Below are positions 55,489-64,000 of a stretch of DNA of 64,000 bases, in pieces. Location of the stretch: assembly GCA_029961685.1 (NCBI GenBank), contig JARWKL010000009.1, positions 30,315,708 through 30,379,707 of the forward strand. Direction: 5' to 3'. The notes below the pieces were generated by a model. That model was not told where the DNA came from and searched no databases. It saw only the letters and a program-made list of their open reading frames with translations. A program made the translations under genes and the position numbers. The stretch's first letter is position 1; each line of letters begins with the position of its first letter. This stretch comes from Aristolochia californica (taxonomy: Eukaryota > Streptophyta > Magnoliopsida > Piperales > Aristolochiaceae).

Positions 55489-56451
55489 AAACTGGTTGAC
55501 CTGATGAACTGCATATGAGATATAGGGCGGGCAGTGGTCAAGTAGATGAGACTCCCAACCAGGCGCCGATAGAGAGTGGGGTCATCTAGTAGGTCCCCTT
55601 CATCTTTCCTGTATTTGACATTGACCTCCATAGGAGTATCAACCGAAGAAGTATCCTCCAAACCAGCCAAGGTAATAATATCTTGAATATACTTATGCTA
55701 GTTTATGAAAATACCATTGGCCCGATGATGTACTTCCAGTCCTAAGAAGTAGGTGAGTTGGCCAAGATCTTTCATATGAAAAGTGGTTTGTAACGACTGT
55801 TGAACCTTAGTAATCAAACCACAATCAGTGCTAGTAATTATAATATCATCCACATAAACCAAGAGAAGGACTATACCCGATGCCGACTTGTGGAAAAAGA
55901 GAGACGAATCATACTGACTTTGTGTAAACATGAAGGTAAGAAGCTTACTGCGAAACTTCTCAAACCAAGCCCGGGGAGCTTGCTTGAGTCCATATAGAGA
56001 ACGCCTTAGTTAACAAACATCATGAGGAGAAGAAGTGGTAGGGAAGCTTCATGTAGATCTCTTCTTGAAGGCCACCATGAAGAAAGACGTTCTTCACATC
56101 CATCTGATACAGTTGCCACGACTGGGAAGTAGCAATAGCTAAGATAGTTCGAACCGTGGTCATTTTGGCAACAGGAGCGAATGTATCTTCATAATCTATC
56201 CCATATTCCTGTTTGTTGCCCAGAGCTACTAGGCGAGCTTTGTACTGATCCAAAGAGTCATCAGAGCGAAGTTTGACAGAGAAAACCCATTTACTCCCAA
56301 AAAGCTTAATTGTAGGGGGGCAAGGAACACTATCCCAAGTGTGATTCTCCTTAAGAGCTCGAAGTTTTGTTTGCATTGCATGCTGCCAACACTCATGCTC
56401 CAATTCCTGTTTGTAACAAGTGGGAATGGGAATAGAGGATAAGGTAACCAC
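55299..56451 (-). pseudogene. Copia A reverse transcriptase, frameshifted
   Basis: Three open pieces on the minus strand cover the RVT_2 domain. 56451-56020 has [20 protein letters not shown] to [20 protein letters not shown]. 55931-55698 has the catalytic LLVYVDDIIITSTDC and MKDLGQLTYFLGLEVHH. 55670-55299 begins with DTPMEVNVKYRKDEGDLLDD and YRRLVGSLIYLT. The pieces are separated by stops or frameshifts at about 56020 and 55690. Confidence 0.85.
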
Positions 56452-56518
56452 ATGAGAGACAGTGGAGGAGTAACCATACCAATGAGGAGGCCGAGAAGGG
56501 CGAGTAGACCGGCGGAAG

Positions 56519-57708
56519 CTAGAGCAGGAGTAGGAGCAGACGCCAGGACAAGATCGTGAGGGGGCACAGAGGAAGTGGAACCAGACTCATGTCTACTCGT
56601 CTTCCATACACAAAACCAGGTTTGAACCTTTCCACAATTGTCGGAGAATCATCAAAACTAGACAGAAGAGATAAAGATGTAGATGGCAACTCAACATGAG
56701 AAGGAAAGAAATATTGATTTTCAAAGAAAGCCACGTTCCGAAAAACACGTATATGATGAGCATGTGGGTCATAACAAACATAACCTTTTTGAGGTATAGC
56801 ATAACCAAGAAAAACACACTTAACTGACTGGGTTGTAAGTTTATGTCGTTCATGAGCAGGGAGATGTACAAAACAAACACAACCAAATGTCCGAAGATCA
56901 AAATATGAAGGAGAATGGCCAAACAACTTAAAGAAGGGAGATGCATGATGTAATGTAGGAGAAAGTAAGCTATTGATGAAATGAACCGAAGTTGAAAGAG
57001 CTTCACACCAAAAACGAGAAGGAACAAATGATTCAATTAAAAGGGTTTTGACCACATCAAGAAGGTGACGATTTTTCCGCACAGCAACACCATTTTGTTG
57101 CGGTGTCGAAGGACAAAAGTGTTGAGAGACGATGCCTTTGCTTTAAAGAAGTCCTGAAACTCATTAGACATGTATTCACCGCCAGAATCAGAACGCAAGA
57201 CCTTGATGCTGGCAGAGAATTGAATCTCTAGAAGAGCAAGAAAACGCTTAAATACTAAAAAAACTTCAGCCGTAGCCCGTAGAAAGTAAACTCAAGTAAA
57301 CCGGATACAGTCATCAATAAAGGTGACAAAGTACTTGTAATGCGCATGAGAAACAACAGGTGTAATCCCCCAAACATCAGTATGTATAATATCGAAACAT
57401 TGTAAGGAATGAGATGCATGATGAGGAAAAGGTAGAACTTTACTTTTGCCAAGTTTGCATGATGGACATTCAAAAGAAAGATCAAGAGAAGAACATGCTG
57501 TATGTCCCAATACGCCAGAATTAAATAATTTTCGAAGTACATCAGAGTTTGGGTGGCCTAGATGTTTATGCCACATCTTAGATTCAGAACCAACAACATT
57601 ACATGCAAAGGAAAGGAAAGGAAAACTAACACTAATGGTGGAAGGAAAAGCATAAAGAGGAAACAGTCGTTCTACTTTAGGCCCCTTCGCGATCATCGTC
57701 CCTGACAC
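56519..57708 (-). pseudogene. Copia A integrase region, broken
   Basis: 57708-57295 codes the zinc-binding HHCC part (KHLGHPNSDVLRKLFNSGV, FECPSCKLGKSKVLPFPHHA) and the start of the catalytic core (IIHTDVWGITPVVS, FVTFIDDCIRFT). A TGA at 57292-57294 stands where the family has Trp. The frame goes on to SDSGGEYMSNEF, shifts near 57150, and resumes at 57082-56519 with KNRHLLDVVKTLLIE, PSRFWCEALSTSVHFINSLL and KCVFLGYAIPQKGYVCYD. Confidence 0.85.
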
Positions 57709-57714
57709 TTGATC

Positions 57715-58403
57715 CTACACAACACAACCAAATCGAGAGAAATGGATATTACAATTATTATCGACCAATTGACCAACAAAAATAAGATTTGTGGAGAGCT
57801 CAGAAGACATAAAAACATCAGTTAAGCAAGAGGAAAAATCACCAACAACACTGATAGGCAGAGAACTGCCATCAGCGGTGTTAATTTTCTGATTTCCATC
57901 ATAATTTCTGACATTGGAAAGAGAAACAACAGTATTGGTCATATGGTTAGAAGCTCCAGAATCAAAATACCATGGCTTAGAAGAAATTTTATGATTTCCT
58001 GAGCGCCCAAAAGTAGAGAAAGCATAAATGATCATCTGTTATACCATCTCAGGAGTGAGTATGTTTGGGTTTGCTGAGGTTGCAAGGGCAACAGGAATAG
58101 GAACAACCGGCGAGGCAGCAAGCAATGTAATAGAACTAGAGGCACCAACGGAGGCATGATAAGCAGTACCCTACTTTCTTTCAGGTCGAATGGGGCAGGC
58201 AAAGATGATATAACCCTATTTCTTGCAATTGTTACAGAACTTCCTAGGGCAATCCCGAACAATATGACCAAAAACTTTACAACTAAAGCACTGAACAGCA
58301 CGCAAGTCTCTTCCCTTATTCCTCCCTTGTGTTGCATAAGCCACAGTAACAGGGGCACTAACATTAGCCCAATGTTCCATGCCAACTTGAGTTACTATAT
58401 GCT
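57715..58403 (-). pseudogene. Copia A zinc knuckle and protease, with in-frame stops
   Basis: One continuous frame with gag, read through the stops at 58402-58404, 58216-58218, 58171-58173, 58039-58041 and 57715-57717. It has the CCHC knuckle CFSCKVFGHIVRDC (about 58285-58244) and the aspartic protease motif DSGASNHMT (about 57957) with IKTADGSSLPI-like flap sequence near 57880. Four stops are TAG and one is TAA; all fall where Gln codons are common in the family. Confidence 0.8.
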
Positions 58404-58980
58404 ACTCCTCACGAAGAAGTTCACTGAAACAAGCATCAAGAGAAGGTACAGGATGACGATTCATCATATTAGACCGTGCAATTTCAAAATCGGAATGGAG
58501 CTTAATCAAGAATTGATCTCTCTTGCTGGTTTCATGCACAACTTGAATAGCAGAGAAAGCTGCAACGAGAACATTAGAATAAACAATGTCTGCATAGTCA
58601 GCCCAAAGGTTTTGAAAACCAGAAAAATATTCCTCAATAGAGAGACTTCCTTGTGTGAAATTACCCATCTCATACTCCAATTGAAAACGTCGAGCCGTGT
58701 TGTCTTGATGATAAACCTTGGCGAGGTAACTCCACATATCAGCTGCATTTCTATAAGGCCTCATATTGAGAACAAATGAGCCAAGGATCCAGGTCATGAC
58801 CCTAGCATCCTTGACTGTCCACTTGGACAAAGCTTCGGCCTCTCGAGGTGCGGGATCACTCTCATCTATATGACCCCATAACTCTTTTCCCATAACGAAT
58901 AAATGAAACTGAAATTCCCAGGCAGTGTAATTTTTACCCGTGAAACGGATAGGGAACGAGTCTAACCTATCAGATGACAT
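58402..58980 (-). pseudogene. Copia A gag (UBN2-type) N-terminal part
   Basis: The ATG at 58980 starts MSSDRLDSFPIRFTGKNYTA, the usual copia gag opening with FTGKNYTAWEFQFHLFVMG. ARRFQLEYEMGNFTQGSLSI and SDFEIARSNMMNRHPVPSLD follow. 192 codons run to a TAG at 58402-58404. The frame is open upstream of 58980, but that part is leader. Confidence 0.85.
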
Positions 58981-59411
58981 TATAAAATCCAGATGACACC
59001 TCTCTGGACAGAAGCCCACAAATTGCAGAAAAGAAACACCCTTTTTTCCTTTCTTTGCCCTCTTTGCGTACACGCACTTGGCTGGTGTTCTGTATCTACA
59101 GACATAGAGCCCAAAAAAATGGCTTAGACCTTTTGAGAAGCCCCCTGTTACTGAATCTCCCCTGCTTTCATCCCACCCAACAAACGGAAAAACCCTAATT
59201 CCAAAGTTCCTGGCAAGAAATGCAGCGGGAAGCACCCCACTAATCCGTCCCCAACTGATCGAGCCACTTCAACACCTCCACAACCGCGACCAAAAACCCT
59301 AGAAAACCTAGCTCCTCTTCTGGGGAGCCACCAAACCCACCAGAGGTGAAGAAGCAACTCAAACGAGAGCAACAATGGCCCCTCAAAGGATCCCGACGAG
59401 AAGCACTGACT

Positions 59412-59836
59412 GTCAGAGTGGTTCCGTCCGCTCTTGTAGGCGATGGCTTTCCGCACCTAACAGATCGGTCTTTTGTTGTATTGGCTAGCCGCTGTCATGG
59501 TATCAAAGTTGGGCACGTGACATCCCGCGTTCGAATCCCGTGAGAGGCGGTCAAGAATGGGGGGGGGGGGGGGGGGGGGTGTGTGCGTGTCAGAGCAGTT
59601 CCGTCCACTCTTTTAGGCGGTAGTTTTGTGCACTTAACAGATCGGTTTGTTGGGTTGTATTGGCTAGGCACTGTCATAGTATCTGAGTTGGGCACGCCAC
59701 GTCCCGCGTTCGAATCCCATGAGAGGCGGTCAAGAATGGGCGGGGTGGGTGTCAGAGTGGTTCCATCCACTCTTATAGGCGGTAGCTTTCCGCACCTAAC
59801 AGATCGGTCTTTTGGGTGTATTGGCTAGCTGTTGTC
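59412..59836. repeat. Tandem repeat with tRNA-like box and poly-G in the copia A leader
   Basis: Two and a half direct units (59412-59588, 59589-59750, 59751-59836), each starting gtcagag and carrying gttccgtccactctt, acctaacagatcggt and tattggctag. The two full units also carry a tggtatca-like box and cgcgttcgaatccc, a perfect Pol III B-box-like core, then gagaggcggtcaagaatggg. Unit 1 ends in a 21-G run (59559-59579). The array lies between the primer site and gag. Confidence 0.85.
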
Positions 59837-60183
59837 ACTGACAACCACCAGTGCTTTGTCGACGTTCTCCCCTGTTAGGTTTCTGCAAGATAGTAACAAC
59901 CAAAAAATCCACACGCAACAGTAAAACGAACAACCAAAAAAATATCCGAGATAGGAACCTCCGAAATCCACTAAATCCGAGATAAAACCAAGATGGCGCC
60001 ACAAGAGCCTTCGAAATCCACTGCAAAGTGAGAACTGAGAACCAAATCCGAGAAATGACGAACCGAGAAAGAGGGAAAGATAACTCACCCAAAGGAGCAC
60101 TCGCCGATGATCTCCAACGCCGAACTGAGACCGCCAAGGGCGCCGAACAAGCTCTGAAAAAAAAAATTAGGGCTCGGAACGGA

Positions 60184-60195
60184 GCTCTGATACCA
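60184..60195 (-). other. Primer-binding site of copia A
   Basis: gctctgatacca is the exact complement of tggtatcagagc and abuts the right LTR. Confidence 0.88.
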
Positions 60196-60356
60196 TGTCA
60201 AGAAATCTTGCGATAATTCTTATTTCCCCAATTGATTTCATCCATCGAAAGAGAGAACTTAGGGAACATATAATCCCGCAAGTGATAATGAATGCAAAAT
60301 TACAATAGTGCCCCTACCCTATTCCTATTTTACATATATATATATATATATTAGCA
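60196..60356 (-). repeat. Right (5') LTR of copia A
   Basis: 161 bp, TGTCAAGAAA to TTAGCA. It contains an (AT)n tract longer than that in the left LTR. Confidence 0.88.
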
Positions 60357-60361
60357 ACAAT
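60357..60361. other. Target-site duplication of copia A, right
   Basis: acaat directly after the CA of the right LTR; identical to 54769-54773. Confidence 0.9.
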
Positions 60362-60681
60362 ATCCAGATGTAGACCTTCCATCAACTATACCTCTAGCCC
60401 AATCAGCATTAGTGAATGCTTCAACACATACATTATCACTCTTCTTGAACAATAATCCCTTTCTCGAAGTTTGTTTAAAATTATATGAGAATCCTATAAA
60501 CTACATTTAAGTGCTCCTCACGAGGGGAGTGCATGAGTTGATTCAATACACTAACTGCAAAAAACAATATCAGGTCGAGTGTGAGAAATAAATCAATTTC
60601 CCAACTAATTGTTGATATCGTCCCTTATTAACCTCAACACCAACATTTGCACTCAACTTGCAATTTGCATCCATAGGTGTT

Positions 60682-61330
60682 TTACCTGAGAAGATCTAAA
60701 ATATATTTTCTTAGAGACACCAAGATTCCTTCCTTAGTTCTTGCCACCTCCATGCCCAGGAAATACCCAAAAAATGCAAGTTTTTTTATTTCAAATTCTT
60801 TGGCCAAAAAGGTCTTGAGCTTCTCTTGTTCAACAAGATCATCACCTGTTAGGATAATATCATCCATATACACAATAAGTATAGCAATCTTCTCGCTATT
60901 AATGTGTTTAAAAAACATAGTGTGATCTGCTTGGCTCTGAAGGTATCCAAGTTCTCTATAGCTTTAGTGAGCCAATCAAACCATGTTCTAGCAAATTGTT
61001 TAAGACCTTAGAGTGATCGCTTGAGTTTGCAAACTTCAAGTGAGCCTTCAAATCCTAGAGGTAGATGCGTGTACACTTCCTCTTCCAATTCACCATTAAG
61101 GAAAACATTCTTCACATCCAGTTGTTGCAATGACTAGTCCATAATAGCTTCAAGAACAATTGAATTATGACACTATTCATTTTTGCAATAGGAGTGAAGG
61201 TCTCATCATAATCTATTCCATATGTTTAAGTACATCCCTTTGTTACCATCCTTGTTTTGTATCTTTCTATTGATCCATCAACCTTATATTTCATTGTGAA
61301 TACCCACTTACAACCAACTGGAATTTTTCC
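60682..61330 (-). pseudogene. Copia B reverse transcriptase, fragmented
   Basis: The open piece 60918-60682 carries ILIVYMDDIILTGDDLVEQE and FFGYFLGMEVARTKEGILVS. Upstream, across stops, are LKQFARTWFDW-like and [20 protein letters not shown] (about 61140-61060), then IDYDETFTPIAKMN near 61210. Catalytic residues are recognisable, but the frame is broken repeatedly. Confidence 0.8.
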
Positions 61331-62150
61331 TTTGGGAAGACATACCAATTCTCAAGTCTGATTCTTCTCTAACACCTTCATCTCCTCAAGAATAACCTCT
61401 TTCCACTTGGGAACAACAAGAGCTTCCTGAATAGACTTAGGAATTTTTGTTTTTGACAAGTTAGAAACAAAAGACTCTAAAGTTTGAGGACAACCTGTGA
61501 TAGGACACAAAGTGAGATATATGATGATTTGTGCATGACCTTATGCCTTTTCTATGAGTAATGGGGGCATTAAGGTATTGAAAATCACAAGAGTGTGGAC
61601 ACAAGGAAGAATCTGAATTACCTGATGTACTCGGAATTGAATCTTGACAGTTTATTTGTGTTTTTGCTCCACACTTTGTCGCTTATGCCTCCTTGTATAG
61701 ACATGCAACTCTTTGTTTTTCTCAGGTAGTATTTCTCCCTTGACATTAGATTTTTTAGTTTCTGGCACAATAAACTCGTATTCAGGAAGACAATTTGTGA
61801 TAGGAAAAAATCTATGGTTGAGAAGACGAAGTGGTTATTTCTGGACAAGAGGAAACAAAAGAGACAGGCAAAGGGACAACTGTTTTCTAAAACTTTTATA
61901 CATCTAAATGATGCTCCCCCTGAAGAGAAGTTAGGGAGAAAAAGGATTGATCTTCAAAGGAAGTGACATCCATACTCACAGACCCAATTGGTCGTAGGAT
62001 CAAAACACTTATATCCTTTTTGAGTTGGGAAGCATCCAAGAAAGATACATTTATGAGCTCTTGGGTCAAGTTTACTATAGGTATGATTATGAACATAAAC
62101 AAACACAACACAACCAAACGTCAAGGGATGCGCTTGGATATAACTTCGCT

Positions 62151-62400
62151 TGGTATCAGAGCAGGTACTCATATGTGGGCCTACACCTAAAATTATCCAC
62201 TTGTAGAGCCACAAAAAAGGAGCCTACACGTGAGGGAGTGTTAAGGAATAGTCCCACATGGATTAGTGTGTACAAAGATCTTGAGTTTATTAGTTGGGAA
62301 AGAGGTTTCCTAAGTTGGCTAGTCATTTTGGGATGGGCCTTGGAACCAACTTTGCATTATCTGTTCTTAGGATTTGGATTTTAGTATGGAATTGGGTTTC
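62151..62400 (+). mobile_element. Small LTR/TRIM-like remnant inside copia B
   Basis: A perfect primer site, tggtatcagagc (62151-62162), about 75 bp of non-coding interior, a purine tract (gtgagggag, 62230-62238) and an LTR starting TGTTAAGGAATAG at 62239. The LTR contains ctagtcattttgggatgggc, shared with 19977-20232. The left LTR is missing. It interrupts the coding sequence of copia B near 62130. Confidence 0.6.
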
Positions 62401-62745
62401 AATCATAGTATACAAGTTTTGAAGCACCTTGGCAGCCTTGGGTTTTTCTTTCAAAAGATACACCCAACAAACTTTGAGTGTGATCATCTATGAATGTAAT
62501 GAACTACTGTGTCCCTATTATATTTTTTACTCTCGATGGCCCCCCTAAATGTTACTATGTATGAGATAAAAAGGTTGGTATTGTTTGTAAGGTTGAGAAT
62601 GAAAGGTGGTACGGTGATGTTTGGCAAGTTGATAGATTTCACATCGGAAAAAAAAAAAAATTATTCTTGAAAAGTGAGGAAAAACTTACTCAAATACAAG
62701 AAATTTGGATGGCATGGTCTATAGTGCCATAAAATTATTTATTCT

Positions 62746-63160
62746 TTAATAGAAAGAGAAAACATATTTAAAAAAAATAGAAAGAGAAAACAAACTGCCT
62801 GAAATTTGAGTTTGTCTAACCATGGATGCACTTTTGTCAAAGTAGTAGAGTTGATCAACCTTTCTAGCACTACCAATCATCATCACCGAGTACATTTCCT
62901 GCAATTCACATCGAGATTGAGTGAACTTAGCAACATAGTTTGAATCTTTACTGAGTTTGCTGATGGACAAAAGATTACAAGACAAGTTAAGAGCATGTAA
63001 GACAGATTGCAGCAATAGATTCTTAGAAAGAATAATAGAGCATTTCCCTACAACCAGAGATAAAGACCCATATGCAATATGCACTTTAAGATTACCAGGA
63101 TAAGGAGTATAGGACGAGAACAAATGAGAAAGACTGGTCATATGATTGCTCGCACTTGAA
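62746..63160 (-). pseudogene. Copia B protease-to-integrase linker
   Basis: An open frame of 131 codons begins at the family's SNHMT motif (MTSLSHLFSSYTPYPGNLKV), with LLLQSVLHALNLSCNLLSIS and CELQEMYSVMMIGSARKVDQ-like features typical of the stretch after the copia protease. Upstream (about 63430-63480) a degenerate zinc-knuckle region is suggested but broken. Confidence 0.7.
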
Positions 63161-64000
63161 TCAACTATCTATAGTGTGTGATCAAAGAAGAGTTAAGGGT
63201 GACAGGATAACTGCCATTTTGAGCAAGTGAACTAGTAGCAGAGTATTGGGATTAGATTTTGGACTGATTCATTAGTCCATGCTCTAATTGTTCCTTATTG
63301 ATTAAAGGTGTCTTGGAACTATTGGGATGAACTGCTCATTGATTTTGTGTAGCTGCATGCATACCTTTACTATCTTTGTTCTTCCAGTTAGGAGGTTTAC
63401 CATGAAACTTCCAACATGATTCCCTGGTATGTCTAGGCTTATTGCAATATCACACTACCTTTTATTTTTCTCAACCCCTTTCTTCTTATCAACACTGTTA
63501 GAGTTGGACTTAGTTCCCATCAATGCTAAGATATCCACAGTTGATTTTTCATGATCGGGTTCTTTATCACCTAATAACTCTTTTTGACTTTAAGCCCCTC
63601 GAACAAGAGTAAATGTTTCAACAAGATCAGGAAAAGGTTTTTTTACCAAGAACACTGTCACATACCTGGTTGAATTCAGGATGGAGTCCCAACAAGAACT
63701 GGAACACTCTCTTCCTCTCTAACATGTCCTTTATTTTTTCTGCTTCTATAGTAGATTCCATTTCCACATGCTGATACACATTTAACTCTGTAAACAACCC
63801 TTGTAATTTGTTATAGTAGTCTGTAACACTTTAGGACCCCTGTTTTGTCTTGTGGTCCTCTGAAAAATTTGAGAAGTAAATCCTATCTTGGAATAGGTTT
63901 TATGCACAGCCAACCAAATGTCCCAGCAGTAGGAACCAACAAATATGTCCTATTAATCTCAGGTTGCATAGAGTATAGCAGCCACGACATGATAGTGGAT

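Larger units (their letters stand above)
54774..60356 (-). mobile_element. Copia element A: near full length, exact 5-bp TSD
   Basis: 5,583 bp, minus orientation, with short LTRs (54774-54926 and 60196-60356) and a primer site at 60184-60195. It is flanked by acaat on both sides, so it is one insertion event. Going down from 58980 the order is gag, zinc knuckle (CFSCKVFGHIVRDC), protease (WYFDSGASNHMT, 57963), GAG-pre-integrase (MWHKHLGHPNSDVLRKLF), integrase (SDSGGEYMSNEF near 57185), its C-terminal region (KCVFLGYAIPQKGYVCYDPH), RT ([37 protein letters not shown]) and a complete RNase H (YSDADWAGCPDTRRST to QVADVFTKAMT). This is the gag-PR-IN-RT-RH order of Ty1/copia. It is inactive: several in-frame stops and at least one integrase frameshift. 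It sits in the RNase H region of element B. Confidence 0.93.
54123..64000 (-). mobile_element. Old Ty1/copia element B, split by nested insertions, runs off the window
   Basis: Minus-strand copia. The 3' LTR is at about 54123-54375, then a complemented purine tract (agtccccctcaaa, 54379-54391) and a broken RNase H. Copia A interrupts RNase H at 54769-60361. The rest continues at 60362 with RNase H (ADWARGIVDGRS-like), RT (MDDIILTGDDLVEQEKLKTF at 60682-60918; [20 protein letters not shown] near 61110), the linker after integrase (KCIFLGCFPTQKGYKCFDP at 62000), a second small LTR element at 62151-62400, integrase scraps, and a protease-linker frame (62746-63160). Degraded gag follows to the window edge. 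Many stops and frameshifts are present. The 5' LTR is outside the window. Confidence 0.85.

Noticed and set aside
59495..59750. True tRNA genes suggested by GTTCGAATCCC boxes
   Set aside because: No acceptor stem or anticodon arm can be folded around the B-box-like cores; at most tRNA-derived.
59346..59828. Frames through the tandem array
   Set aside because: Their repetitive translations only reflect the 160-177-bp repeat; there is no independent coding evidence.
62025..62384. 119-codon plus-strand frame
   Set aside because: Antisense to copia B integrase and across an LTR junction; an artefact of the nested insertion.
1..64000. CRISPR arrays, operons, phage or bacterial defence systems
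   Set aside because: This is plant nuclear DNA with introns; the only regular repeats are simple tandem duplications and LTRs.

Overview
This window is nuclear DNA from a flowering plant. The evidence is: GT-AG introns throughout; four plant-specific gene families (golgin candidate 1, MUT9-like kinase, SAWADEE homeodomain protein, calponin-homology kinesin-14); a plant-type tRNA-Lys; and a heavy load of plant transposable elements (Ty1/copia, TRIM-like, L1-type LINE, hAT MITE). Introns are long and filled with transposon debris, which suggests a medium or large genome. I cannot name the species; nothing points to a grass.

Layout. 0.6-1.5 kb: a small intronless DUF761-type gene (+) with a TATA box and a CT-rich leader. 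3.9-6.5 kb: copies of a 93-bp LTR family, including a TRIM-like element that encloses a copia reverse-transcriptase fragment. 8.4 kb: tRNA-Lys(CTT) on the minus strand. 8.8-26.3 kb: a complete 21-exon golgin-84/GC1 gene (+, 764 codons) whose introns hold LINE pieces, a hAT MITE with a perfect 8-bp target duplication, and LTR remnants. 27.0-30.8 kb: a decayed copia element (+). 32.8-37.1 kb: a complete 16-exon MUT9-like/photoregulatory protein kinase (+, 680 aa). 40.1-45.6 kb: a complete 9-exon SHH1/DTF1-like gene (minus, 258 aa). 47.5-53.4 kb: the first 13 coding exons of a CH-domain kinesin-14 (+), ending at the start of the motor domain. 54.1-64.0 kb: an old minus-strand copia element (B), split by a younger 5.58-kb copia element (A, exact ACAAT target duplication) and by a small LTR element related to one in the golgin gene.

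The host genes are unrelated housekeeping or regulatory genes (Golgi tethering, chromatin and light signalling kinase, RNA-directed DNA methylation, microtubule motor) and do not form a pathway cluster. The SHH1-type gene belongs to the machinery that silences elements like those around it. The stop codons in copia A fit C-to-T decay of methylated DNA. Exon coordinates were read by eye from splice sites, reading phase and family knowledge; no alignments were run.
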